The position numbers and the translations under genes are program-made. Source: Candidatus Heimdallarchaeota archaeon (lineage in GTDB: Archaea > Asgardarchaeota > Heimdallarchaeia > Heimdallarchaeales > Heimdallarchaeaceae). Taken from it: DNA of 64,000 bases. Location: contig JABCTC010000001.1 in NCBI GenBank assembly GCA_018238545.1, positions 1 to 64,000 on the forward strand, read 5' to 3'. Under the pieces are notes generated by a model that was given only the letters and a program-made list of their open reading frames with translations, was not told where the DNA came from and made no database searches. Shown here piece after piece: positions 1 through 8,559 of this stretch (the stretch's first letter is position 1; each line of letters opens with the position of its first letter).

Positions 1-1
1 T

Positions 2-685
2 TTCCACTCCTCTACCCTTCTCCACACCTATCTCCCGCTTATTTCAGGTCAGAAGAAGGCTGTTCTGGGTCTAGATATCAATCGCTTAGGAGTACATATG
101 TTGGCATTCAACACCTCCGTTTCTCTCCCTCCAAACGTCTTGCTTCTAGCTGAACGATATTCCCACCTTACAGCTAAAGTTCTCCCCGAACTTCATCGAG
201 GGTTGGTGCGCAAACGTAAAGCTCGAGACACTCATGGATTCTGTAAGTTGCAAGGAGAGCTCAATAGAGTTTATACTCGTCGCATGCGAATCATTCGCGA
301 GCTTACTCGCTGTTTACCACCCTTTCTTGCTGCAGTCATAGCGAAAAAACAGTGTAAAACCTTGAAAATTGAGCAGTTAACTGTTGACCCCTCAGGTACT
401 AAGGGTGCATTAGCTAAAGCTATTTACACCATGCCTGATAGTCTCTTTATTTACAAGAAAGCTGTCTGGTTAGCTTCTCAAGAGTTAGGTTATCAAGTGC
501 AATTAGAGTCTGTTCGCCCTTATCATACCAGTACTGTTCATTATGGTTGTGGGGGAACGTTAGTTCGCACCCAAAACCAGTATGATCATGCTCCTTGCAG
601 AAAATGTGGACGAAAAGTTAACACTCATACTAATGCTGCGCACAACATAGCTTCTCTCCCTGGTACGATCCTTCCTTCCTTCTGA
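2..685 (+). CDS. tnpB: TnpB (IS200/IS605 OrfB) nuclease, 5' end outside window
   Basis: This is the C-terminal part of a TnpB-family RNA-guided nuclease. The frame is open to the left edge, so the ATG at 98 is internal and the gene begins before the window. The RuvC-I motif GLDIN, with its Asp codon at 74-76, lies upstream of that ATG. A glutamate in KIEQL is in the right place for RuvC-II. A zinc-finger-like part follows (GCGG, then CRKCGR). The RuvC-III motif reads THTNAAHNIA: the Asp normally two residues before the Asn is His (codon 626-628), so nuclease activity is doubtful. No tnpA is visible. The family call is firm; whether the protein is active is not. Confidence 0.85.
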   Translation, partial: FHSSTLLHTYLPLISGQKKAVLGLDINRLGVHMLAFNTSVSLPPNVLLLAERYSHLTAKVLPELHRGLVRKRKARDTHGFCKLQGELNRVYTRRMRIIRELTRCLPPFLAAVIAKKQCKTLKIEQLTVDPSGTKGALAKAIYTMPDSLFIYKKAVWLASQELGYQVQLESVRPYHTSTVHYGCGGTLVRTQNQYDHAPCRKCGRKVNTHTNAAHNIASLPGTILPSF

Positions 686-689
686 TCCT

Positions 690-745
690 CTTCCCCTCAC
701 GTGCGTTGAGGGGACCCACTTAAACGACGGTTAGACCGCCTCTGG
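690..745 (+). other. Hairpins after tnpB: possible right end / guide-RNA scaffold
   Basis: Just after the tnpB stop there is a perfect 7-bp stem (693-699 with 707-713, loop 700-706), then a 4-bp stem (728-731 with 735-738). Structured sequence at this place is usual for the right end of IS605-type elements and for the reRNA (omega RNA) that guides TnpB. The element boundary could not be fixed because the left end is outside the window. Confidence 0.35.
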
Positions 746-822
746 CAAGTTTGACCAAGTTTCATAACGTGCGTTTATATTTAAAAAGTTAATGGGGATC
801 TAAAATCGCTAAAATCGACCCA

Positions 823-1959
823 TTACTTATTTGCTAGTTTATAGAATAATTTCTCTATCTGATTAGTGACACTTAAGAAAGAAAACTCATTTCTAATTCT
901 CTTTTTTGCTTTCGAGGCTTTGTTTATGCACAGATCATAGCTATCTACACAATCAATAATTGTTTTTTCAAGTGATAGAGTGTTTCCAACCTCAAAGAGT
1001 GTACCTTCATTTCCATTATTTAGTAATCGAGGGATATCGCCAATGTCAGACCCTATAACAGGTATTCCCATAGCCATTGCTTCTATTATTACAGTAGGAG
1101 ACCCTTCCCAAAAACTTGGAAGAATTAAAAAGTTAGTTTTCTCAAGCAAGGATGGTATTTCTGTATGAATAACTGAACCAAACAATTTGACTCTATTCTC
1201 ATTTTCATATTTCTTCTTCAAAACCGGGTATAATGAACCTTGACCTATAAACCAGAAGATTATGTCTTTTCTATGTTTGAGAATATTATCGATAACTTTA
1301 GAATAATAAGAAATGCCTTTCCAAGGTTCAAGATCACCAACGTAAGAGATAATCATGTTTTTGCTTTGAACAGGTTTCACTTCAGGAAATAGACTTGTAT
1401 CTATTGCATTATTTACTAATGTTAATCTTTCCGGGTTAGAATGTAAACTGTCTTTCAGTAATTCTTTATCATATTGACTAACAGAAGCGATTATGTCGGC
1501 CTGAGATAAAACAAATCGCCCTAAAGTATAATCAAAAAACATCTTAGCAAACTCTTTCACAAAACCTGTTTTATAAGGAGGTCTACCTACACCACCATGA
1601 ATGTGTAGGAGAAGAGGTATTCTTCTGAACAACTTCGTGATTGCAGCTTGTATGGTTGTAAAATAGATGTAAGAGTGTACGTGAAATACATCAATGTTCT
1701 TTATTTTCATTAATTGATGGAGCATTATACATGCAGGATTAATTCCAAAAATATCCATGGGGCTGAAAAATCTATGAACTGTCATATTATCATAATAACT
1801 CTGATATGGTATCTTTGTCGATTTTTTTGTTGTGAACACATCTATATGATGTCCTCGACTTGCTAACTCTTTAGATAGATAATTTACATATCTTTCAGTG
1901 CCACCATAGCTCTTTGATCCAAAGAAAGGAGTCACTTGAACTATTCTAAGACTATCCAT
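823..1959 (-). CDS. Glycosyltransferase family 4
   Basis: A GT-B-fold sugar transferase of 378 residues, of the kind that builds surface or lipid-linked glycans from nucleotide sugars in the cytosol. The N-terminal half starts with a beta strand and the acceptor-side loop GGTERYV. The C-terminal half has the GT4 donor-site signature EGSPTVIIEAMAMGIPVIGS, with the two glutamates that contact the nucleotide sugar. It starts at ATG. Only 3 bases separate it from the membrane gene upstream (1963-3732), so the two are probably co-transcribed. The sugar and acceptor cannot be read from sequence. Confidence 0.9.
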   Translation of the reverse strand: MDSLRIVQVTPFFGSKSYGGTERYVNYLSKELASRGHHIDVFTTKKSTKIPYQSYYDNMTVHRFFSPMDIFGINPACIMLHQLMKIKNIDVFHVHSYIYFTTIQAAITKLFRRIPLLLHIHGGVGRPPYKTGFVKEFAKMFFDYTLGRFVLSQADIIASVSQYDKELLKDSLHSNPERLTLVNNAIDTSLFPEVKPVQSKNMIISYVGDLEPWKGISYYSKVIDNILKHRKDIIFWFIGQGSLYPVLKKKYENENRVKLFGSVIHTEIPSLLEKTNFLILPSFWEGSPTVIIEAMAMGIPVIGSDIGDIPRLLNNGNEGTLFEVGNTLSLEKTIIDCVDSYDLCINKASKAKKRIRNEFSFLSVTNQIEKLFYKLANK

Positions 1960-1962
1960 ATT

Positions 1963-3732
1963 TTACACCCGAATATTGTAGAGAAGATAATTGTACCCAT
2001 TAGACATAACCAAATTAAACGTAGGTCGAGCGATAGTGAAGGGACCATAGTTGTAGTAACGTAACGTTCCTAGGTAATAGCTGATGTCGTCGTGGGAGAG
2101 ATAAAGTGGCGTGCGTAGCCACTGATCCATAACAGAGCCTATAACCACATATTTCAACCACGAAAATAATAGTCTGTTTGCATTGGTCTGAAGAGATGAA
2201 TTTGAATCAAGTAAGAGAGGTAAACTGTAGATGTTTATTCCATCAATATATTTGGAAACTGAAAATGACATGCTAGTAGTTGTGGGGCCTACATTAGCAA
2301 CAGCATTGAAACTATAAGCAAAGGTCATATTTTCATACGAACTTGTTAGATTATAACCAGGAAAATACTGTTCTCCCATATAAGTCATGCTAAAATAAGA
2401 GTTTGCTATTAATAGAATAAAAAATATTGGCAAGAATTTTCTTTTTACTTTACCAATTACATCAGAGATTGCTAGAAACGCTAGAATACTGATGAAAATT
2501 ATTGTAAAAATAAAAGTTCTAGGTGCTACCCAAGAAAGTTCGTGTTCAGCAGAACTGAAAACAAGAGAAAATACAACGGTCAACCCATAGAAACAAAAAC
2601 CTAAGGCAAATAGAGCTGATTTTACTGTATCCGGAAATAATAAAGCCACTCCACTCAAGAGAAATATAATTATCAATTCTACAGTAATATACCAAGAAGC
2701 AAGACTTGCAGTATAGTTAAACAATCCAACAATCTCTACAATAACTATACTCGTAACAAGACAAACCAATAAGCTAGTAATTATCTTCTTTCTTGTAAGG
2801 AAGGATTTCACTCTTTTGAAAAATGATTGAATACTGTTCTGAGCTTTTTCTGTAAAAAGTGAGAATAACGGTAATATAAGAAAGCGTTTTGTCAGATTTG
2901 ATAACTCTGTTTTTCGTGTGCGGAGAAGAAAACCAATAAGTGTCACAATTAACCACAAAATCAAGAGCATAAACTCGTTTCTTATGAATAGGTTGTACAA
3001 CATTTCATAGGTTTCATTTCTTGAGAAATAAAAATTTACAATTCCAAATTCTCTTGAATCCAATATAGTTTCAACAATTATCACGGCAGGGATCGCATAA
3101 ACTAAAGACAAAATGGTCTTCAAATTTTTAGAGAGAAAAATACTAGCAAAGAGAATTACAGGTAATAGAAAAATAGCTGATAGATGATGTACTTTTACAG
3201 TTACTATGGCTAGAAAACCAGCTATAATCTGACTTCGTAATCGCTCTTGCTTGCACAAATACATATACAAACACAAACTAAACAAACCTATCCCTAAAGT
3301 ATTAGGTCGTCCTAAGAGCATCTGAATCCCAATGATCGAGGGGAAAAGAAGTACCAGAGCAAGATACTTGAGATTGAAAACATGAGAAGTATAACCTTGT
3401 TTTTTCTTTTCTAGGTGGCGAATGAATGCAATTATTGAAAAATCAAAGAGCAAAATGGGGACCATTATACTAACAAATTCAAAGATAATGCTTGGTTTCA
3501 ATCCTGTCAATGCCGATAAAGCTGAGGCAAACACATGAAAACCTATAAAATCATAATATGATTTTGCGATATCCAGTTCGATTATGTGCTGATTACCTAG
3601 GATAGAATCAACATATTGTAAATGTATATACGCATCAAATCCATACATTCCCACATTGAAATATAAAATTAGAAACACTAGAAGTAGTTGTCCAAGTACT
3701 ATTGCGGGAATGAAAAATGATTTTCGAGACAC
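1963..3732 (-). CDS. Polytopic membrane protein, GT-C glycosyltransferase-like
   Basis: A 589-residue protein with roughly a dozen hydrophobic segments and a C-terminal non-membrane tail. After the first membrane segment comes GFDAYIHLQY. It resembles the first-loop acidic motif (D-x-x-x-H) of GT-C enzymes, which use lipid-linked sugars outside the membrane. It lacks the WWDYG motif of oligosaccharyltransferases, so it is not AglB. The start is GTG, preceded by an aggtg ribosome-binding sequence. The adjoining GT4 gene supports a role in glycan assembly. The GT-C assignment is inference; the membrane topology is clear. Confidence 0.6.
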   Translation of the reverse strand: MSRKSFFIPAIVLGQLLLVFLILYFNVGMYGFDAYIHLQYVDSILGNQHIIELDIAKSYYDFIGFHVFASALSALTGLKPSIIFEFVSIMVPILLFDFSIIAFIRHLEKKKQGYTSHVFNLKYLALVLLFPSIIGIQMLLGRPNTLGIGLFSLCLYMYLCKQERLRSQIIAGFLAIVTVKVHHLSAIFLLPVILFASIFLSKNLKTILSLVYAIPAVIIVETILDSREFGIVNFYFSRNETYEMLYNLFIRNEFMLLILWLIVTLIGFLLRTRKTELSNLTKRFLILPLFSLFTEKAQNSIQSFFKRVKSFLTRKKIITSLLVCLVTSIVIVEIVGLFNYTASLASWYITVELIIIFLLSGVALLFPDTVKSALFALGFCFYGLTVVFSLVFSSAEHELSWVAPRTFIFTIIFISILAFLAISDVIGKVKRKFLPIFFILLIANSYFSMTYMGEQYFPGYNLTSSYENMTFAYSFNAVANVGPTTTSMSFSVSKYIDGINIYSLPLLLDSNSSLQTNANRLLFSWLKYVVIGSVMDQWLRTPLYLSHDDISYYLGTLRYYNYGPFTIARPTFNLVMSNGYNYLLYNIRV

Positions 3733-3740
3733 ATTTACAC

Positions 3741-4415
3741 CTAACTATATTCTTTCAAATATTCTTCTATTGCTTCTTCTGGTTCAAAAAGGGGAGCTCC
3801 ATGACCAGGTAATATCACACTTGGTTTTGATTCCCTAAGTAATTTGATAGAAGATTTTAGAGCTTGTTCGTAATCTAGAGCATATCCCTTGTTTGGAGGT
3901 ATTAATTTCGTACCCTTCTTATCAGTGTTTAATATATCGCTACAGAACAATGCATGATTTTCTACATCTTCCAAAGCTATACTTCCTGGTGTGTGACCAG
4001 GTAAATAAAAAACTTTCAATCCATAGATTACTTCATAATTAGTGACAATCTGATCAACAGTGTAGCTAGATGAAAAAAATATCTTACTAAATAAAGAAAA
4101 TAATTTCCCAGCAAAACCCTCTTTTGTTGGCATGTCTTTAATTTTCATTACATAGTCTCTTTCCTCTTTATGTGCTATAACTGTTGAACCATATAATTGC
4201 CCTAGAGTCTCTAATCCGGCCATATGGTCTTGATGAGCATGAGTTATAATTATGCCAGCAAGAGGTTTATCCGCGCAAAAAGATTTAATTGTATCAATCA
4301 CTTTTTTTGCCTTTTTGCTCATTCCAGTATCTATTAGAACGGAGTGATGTTCTCTCTCTATCAAATAGCAATTGACAAAACCTGGAATCAGATAAATATC
4401 ATCTAGAATTCTCAT
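3741..4415 (-). CDS. Metallo-beta-lactamase-fold hydrolase
   Basis: A 224-residue MBL-fold enzyme with the binuclear metal site visible: THAHQDHMAG near residue 60, GHTPGS (His) near 140, CSDIL (Asp) near 155 and GHGAP (His) near 205. It is close to the glyoxalase II/flavoprotein-oxidase-like branch that hydrolyses thioesters or related substrates. It is cytosolic, without a signal peptide. It lies 8 bases upstream of the GT-C-like gene on the same strand, so it may share its transcript. The substrate is unknown. Confidence 0.85.
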   Translation of the reverse strand: MRILDDIYLIPGFVNCYLIEREHHSVLIDTGMSKKAKKVIDTIKSFCADKPLAGIIITHAHQDHMAGLETLGQLYGSTVIAHKEERDYVMKIKDMPTKEGFAGKLFSLFSKIFFSSSYTVDQIVTNYEVIYGLKVFYLPGHTPGSIALEDVENHALFCSDILNTDKKGTKLIPPNKGYALDYEQALKSSIKLLRESKPSVILPGHGAPLFEPEEAIEEYLKEYS

Positions 4416-4446
4416 TATTCTTTATATCTAAGTTGTACTTTTAAAA

Positions 4447-5616
4447 TCATTCCATTTTTCTCTCGCTAATTTTAGAGAAAAACTCATGACTGCAATGAGG
4501 GCATCCTTTAGTTTTCAATTCTTCAATTGTTGAAAATAATTGGTTAATCCCTAAATCAATGCTGGATTTGCAATTGAGACACTCATAAGTACGGATTACA
4601 GGATTAATCTCTCCTGTGTAAAGAGAGGACTTGTATTCACCTACAATTAATGGCGTAGCTGGATGAATAATTTCGAATCTGTACAAAGTAGATATACCAG
4701 CTAATTTCTGAGCTCCGATGTATTTGTTGAGATTTGGAACTATGTTGGTTATTGCGCAATTCATCTGGACTAAGCTTCTCTCCAATTCTAATATCTCAAT
4801 TGGGGATTTTACACCAAATGAAAGATATCCCACACCATTGTGTTTATCTGAAAGTAGTGTTAGACCACGTGAGATAAATAAATTCAACCCGTGAATAGTA
4901 TATGGTGGATCAGTGGAAATACAATCAAATTTCTTTTGATATTCAGTAGGGATAGGTTTTCTTAAATCGTGCTCAATAAATTCTATTTGTACACTGTTCC
5001 CTTGATTGGCAGAGTCTATAATCTCCTCTAATCGTTTATCCACATCAAAAACTGCAATTCTGGATGATTTATTAGCAAACATAGCTAAAGCGATACTTGT
5101 CAAATCACCATCACCCAAGAAGGCAAAGTTTCCTCTTACAAGATCATAATTTTGACTCATATAGAAAACTCTAGCCAAGCTAGTTCTTGGAGTAGCGAAG
5201 GATTGATCCAATTGAGTTAAGGGTTTACCTCTCATATTACTATATTTTTTCATCATTTCCAGTTCTTTCTGAAACTTTGAATAAGGAATAGTCATACTGG
5301 ATCCACTGCATCTAGTGCATTCAAACCCCTCATTAAAACCACTAAAAGAATTGAAAACATCGTGTCCTAATGGTGTAAGAAAAGCACCCTTTTTCCCCTT
5401 CGACACCCAACCAAGTTTCTCAAATTCATTTCGTATTGCTACACATATTGGAACTGGTAGCTTGCTTTCTTGAGCTACTTTACGCATAGGTTCTTCAGGA
5501 AAACGAGAAATAACCGCCAAGTTACGTAAAATACCAATGAATCCTTCTTTTATTGCTACATTTTGGGTAATCTCATGTAGTTGCTCAAGAAAAGTTAATT
5601 TTTTCATTAATAACAT
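4447..5616 (-). CDS. bpsA: Branched-chain polyamine synthase BpsA
   Basis: An aminopropyltransferase that adds two aminopropyl groups from decarboxylated S-adenosylmethionine to the internal nitrogen of spermidine, giving N4-bis(aminopropyl)spermidine. This branched polyamine is best known from thermophiles. An N-terminal winged-helix region (about 15-90) is followed by CxxC at 100/103. The catalytic Rossmann domain has GDGDLTS at 168-174 and DPPYT at 236-240, as in the BpsA family. A second zinc ribbon (C346/C349 and C372/C375) closes the protein. The acidic motif is GDGD; I recall GDDD in the Thermococcus enzyme. Start at 5616 or the in-frame ATG at 5607. Divergent from the decarboxylase at 5727. 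Confidence 0.85.
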   Translation of the reverse strand: MLLMKKLTFLEQLHEITQNVAIKEGFIGILRNLAVISRFPEEPMRKVAQESKLPVPICVAIRNEFEKLGWVSKGKKGAFLTPLGHDVFNSFSGFNEGFECTRCSGSSMTIPYSKFQKELEMMKKYSNMRGKPLTQLDQSFATPRTSLARVFYMSQNYDLVRGNFAFLGDGDLTSIALAMFANKSSRIAVFDVDKRLEEIIDSANQGNSVQIEFIEHDLRKPIPTEYQKKFDCISTDPPYTIHGLNLFISRGLTLLSDKHNGVGYLSFGVKSPIEILELERSLVQMNCAITNIVPNLNKYIGAQKLAGISTLYRFEIIHPATPLIVGEYKSSLYTGEINPVIRTYECLNCKSSIDLGINQLFSTIEELKTKGCPHCSHEFFSKISERKME

Positions 5617-5683
5617 TAGAAAACAATACTTTAATAATTTTTCAATAAGAAGGCAATATTTTTCAATTTCAAAATAATAAGGA

Positions 5684-5690
5684 CTATATA
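5684..5690 (+). promoter_or_regulatory. TATA box for decarboxylase gene
   Basis: The sequence ctatata lies about 40 bases before the ATG at 5727, in the 110-base divergent spacer between bpsA and the decarboxylase gene. The distance fits an archaeal promoter with a short leader. Purine-rich and T-rich flanks make the exact box uncertain. Confidence 0.4.
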
Positions 5691-5726
5691 CCTTCTTGTA
5701 TCGAAAAAATAGATCCGTGTGATAAA

Positions 5727-7016
5727 ATGAAGGAAATTGAAGATAAAATCAAACATTATCCGTATCTTAAGTATGAAGAAAACCTTCTTCACATTAACAA
5801 AAAATCGTCTTTAGATATATCAGAAAAGATAGCTACACCTTTCTTTCTTTATCTACCTGAACGTTTTGAACATAATTATAATCAATTAAAATCAGCTTTG
5901 AGTAAGCATGTTGCTAAATCAAACATCTCATATGCAATCAAGGCAAATTATTTAGGTCGTTTACTTCAGCAAGCTAAATCTTTGAACATGAATGTTGAAG
6001 CTATGTCCCTTTTTGAATTGTTACTAGCGGAAAAAGCTGGATTCAAATATAATCAAATTGTGTTTAATGGACCAGCAAAAACAGTGCAAGAATTGGAATT
6101 AGCTATTACAAATGGGATTCAACATTTGAATATTGAATCTATGAATGAACTTCAAACTATAGAAAATATTGCTAAAGTTAAAGAGATTAAACAAGAAATT
6201 ACAATTAGAATTCATCCTTTGTTAAGTGAGGAAACAGAAAAGAAATTGTTAATCAAGAAGAATAGCAAGTTAGGAATAGATTACGACAGAGCAATAAAAC
6301 TTTACAAATATGCTAAAAACAGTCCTTATCTTGAACCTAATGGTGTTCATGTTCATGTTGGGACCAATCTTATTTCTCACACATTTTTTGAAGAGTTGCT
6401 AGTTTTTATGAATAATTACATCAAGGATTTAGTGAACAAACATGGGATTAAGATTGAACACTTAAATCTTGGTGGGGGTCTTGCAAGCAAAAGTACACTT
6501 GATTTAAATGATTTTGATTTAAATCGATATGCAGAACAGATTTCAATAAGTATTGAAAATATAGACGACATGACCGTTATACTTGAACCCGGGAGATATC
6601 TCGTAGAGGATAGTTTTGTTGCCATTGCCAAAGTTTTGCGAACAAAGAGCTCGTGGGGAAGAAAATGGGCATTTATTGATGTAGGGGCAAATTCACTTAT
6701 ACCAATGCGATATTCACATTACACAGCTATTCCAGGTCAAATCAAAGGGAAGGGGCCATATTGTAGAATTGGGGGGCCTTTATGTCTCCCCGTTGATGTG
6801 ATTTCAAATGATTCTGTAATCTACCAAATCGATGAAGGGGATCAAATAGTGATTCTCAATTGTGGTGCATATACACTCTCAATGAGTGAACAATTTGGAT
6901 ATCCTCGTCCTGCTGTATATGAATTAGATAAAATAGGTAAAACTAGGATTATCAAAAAGGCTGACAATATCGAAGATATGGTGAAAGAAGCTTTCAGTTT
7001 TGAAACTGATAATTAG
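5727..7016 (+). CDS. PLP-dependent diaminopimelate/ornithine-type decarboxylase
   Basis: A fold-type III PLP decarboxylase of 429 residues. The PLP lysine is K72 in YAIKAN. HVHVGTN (about 208-214), the phosphate-binding GGG (249-251) and EPGR (287-290) follow. The cross-subunit catalytic Cys is C353 in GPLCLPVD. This family includes LysA and ornithine, lysine, arginine and carboxynorspermidine decarboxylases, and the motifs do not separate them. Sharing a divergent promoter region with bpsA favours a polyamine role such as making putrescine or cadaverine. LysA (lysine synthesis) remains possible. Confidence 0.8.
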   Translation: MKEIEDKIKHYPYLKYEENLLHINKKSSLDISEKIATPFFLYLPERFEHNYNQLKSALSKHVAKSNISYAIKANYLGRLLQQAKSLNMNVEAMSLFELLLAEKAGFKYNQIVFNGPAKTVQELELAITNGIQHLNIESMNELQTIENIAKVKEIKQEITIRIHPLLSEETEKKLLIKKNSKLGIDYDRAIKLYKYAKNSPYLEPNGVHVHVGTNLISHTFFEELLVFMNNYIKDLVNKHGIKIEHLNLGGGLASKSTLDLNDFDLNRYAEQISISIENIDDMTVILEPGRYLVEDSFVAIAKVLRTKSSWGRKWAFIDVGANSLIPMRYSHYTAIPGQIKGKGPYCRIGGPLCLPVDVISNDSVIYQIDEGDQIVILNCGAYTLSMSEQFGYPRPAVYELDKIGKTRIIKKADNIEDMVKEAFSFETDN

Positions 7017-7051
7017 TCAAGAACTTGTAATAAGAAAAATTGGTTGATTCT

Positions 7052-7564
7052 ATGGAAAATACTTCTGACGAGAAAATATGTAGTATAATATGCAAAAGCA
7101 AGTGTTGTCGCAGCACTCCAGCAGCATTGACAAAAGAAGATTTCAACAGAATAGAAGCAAATACAAAGAAGAAGGAATGGTTCAGAACTATCAACGAAAA
7201 AAATAATATTCGTGTTGTTGGTAAAAAAGAAAATCTAGTTGATTGCTATTTTCTTTCAGAAGAAGGTTTATGCCGCATCTATAAGTATCGACCGCTTGAT
7301 TGTAAACTATTTCCTCTTTTTGTGAAAATCAAGTCTGAGGGAGAAAAGGAGTATAGACTCAGGTGGTATGTATGGTATTGTCCACTTACAGAACAAAAAG
7401 GAATAGAAGAATTACTTAAGAAAGCTGAAACAATTGTTCATGACTATTTACTTGTTAAACCTGAGATTATATTTGATTATCAAAAAGCAATGGATGAATC
7501 TGGGGGTTACAAAAAGAAGCATTTTTTGAAGGAAGAATTATTAACAATAAAATCTAACGATTAG
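7052..7564 (+). CDS. YkgJ-family CxxCxxCC metal-binding protein
   Basis: A small cysteine-rich protein (about 170 residues) of the YkgJ family, thought to bind zinc or iron. The N-terminal ICSIICKSKCCR matches the family cluster. Later cysteines are in DCYFLSEEGLCRIYKYRPLDCKLFP in outline (C-x8-C with R-P-L-D-C) and WYCPL. I chose ATG 7052; the frame also allows TTG 7040. It lies between the decarboxylase and the GT2 gene with short spacers, so it may belong to the same operon. Its biochemical role is unknown. Confidence 0.8.
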   Translation: MENTSDEKICSIICKSKCCRSTPAALTKEDFNRIEANTKKKEWFRTINEKNNIRVVGKKENLVDCYFLSEEGLCRIYKYRPLDCKLFPLFVKIKSEGEKEYRLRWYVWYCPLTEQKGIEELLKKAETIVHDYLLVKPEIIFDYQKAMDESGGYKKKHFLKEELLTIKSND

Positions 7565-7569
7565 TAAGA

Positions 7570-8559
7570 ATGAAAACTGTCTCTGTAATCATCCCTACAT
7601 ACAATAATGCAAAAACACTTAGAGCGTGTCTACAATCTATAGTTAAACAAACCGTTAAACCACTTGAAATCATCATTTCAGATGGACACTCTACCGATGG
7701 GTCAATTGATATTGCAAAAGAATTTAATTGTACAATTACATATGAGGATGGCGGGTCCAGATCTGCAGCATGTAATAAAGCTCTGGAGATTTCACAAGGA
7801 GAGATTGTGGCTTTTACTGACTCGGATGTTATAGCTAAAGAAGATTGGTTAGAAAAATTAGTTAGCGCTTTTGAGGAAACTCAAGATGAAAAGATTGCGT
7901 GCGTAACTGGACCAAATATTGAATATCCAAATGAAAGTGTTTTTGGGAAAGCAGTAAGTGCAGTTTATAATACGTTTCTAGGTGGAAAATGGTCAGAACA
8001 AGTTCAAAGTATATTTAACAAAGAAAAACGATTTGTTGAAAGTGCTGCTGGATGCAATGCAGCTTATAAGAGAACAGCTTTAAATGAGATACTGCCATTT
8101 AATGAATCATTAATTACAGCTGAAGACACAGACATTAATTTTAGATTAATACAAAAAGGTTATTTGATTTTGTTTATCCCAGAAGCTATAGTATATCATC
8201 AACGCCCGCAAAGCCACAAATCATTCCGCAATAAATCAAAGAAGTATGCGTTAGGAAAAGTGCAATTTTACAGGTTACACAAAACAGGGTTAGAGATATG
8301 GCACCTTTTACCACCAATTTACTTTGTATCAGGTCTTTTTCTTATGTCTCTGTTATTAGTAAAATTATGGTGCGGATGGATCGTTCTAGGGTATTATGGA
8401 GTTTATTTACTTACAATTCTAATAGCTTCAATTGTACAGACAATACGCTTTAAACAACCCTCTTTCCTCTATTTGCTACCCATCATGTTTATAGAAGGAC
8501 ACATATGGTGGAGCATAGGTATTCTGAAAGAGATATTTAACCCACATTTCAAGAAGTGA
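7570..8559 (+). CDS. Glycosyltransferase family 2, membrane-anchored
   Basis: A GT-A-fold inverting sugar transferase of 329 residues. VSVIIPTYNN starts the domain, followed by SDGHSTDGS and the metal-binding FTDSDVIA (D-x-D). The acceptor-side AEDTDINFRL matches the usual E-D motif of GT2 enzymes. The last 90 residues form two or three membrane segments, anchoring the catalytic domain on the cytosolic face. The stop codon overlaps the GTG of the next glycosyltransferase, which indicates translational coupling. It is likely to make a lipid-linked or surface glycan. Confidence 0.9.
   Translation: MKTVSVIIPTYNNAKTLRACLQSIVKQTVKPLEIIISDGHSTDGSIDIAKEFNCTITYEDGGSRSAACNKALEISQGEIVAFTDSDVIAKEDWLEKLVSAFEETQDEKIACVTGPNIEYPNESVFGKAVSAVYNTFLGGKWSEQVQSIFNKEKRFVESAAGCNAAYKRTALNEILPFNESLITAEDTDINFRLIQKGYLILFIPEAIVYHQRPQSHKSFRNKSKKYALGKVQFYRLHKTGLEIWHLLPPIYFVSGLFLMSLLLVKLWCGWIVLGYYGVYLLTILIASIVQTIRFKQPSFLYLLPIMFIEGHIWWSIGILKEIFNPHFKK

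Noticed and set aside
1963-3732. Possible AglB/STT3 catalytic oligosaccharyltransferase
   Set aside because: The first-loop acidic motif fits GT-C enzymes generally, but no WWDYG or DK-type motif is present in the C-terminal part.
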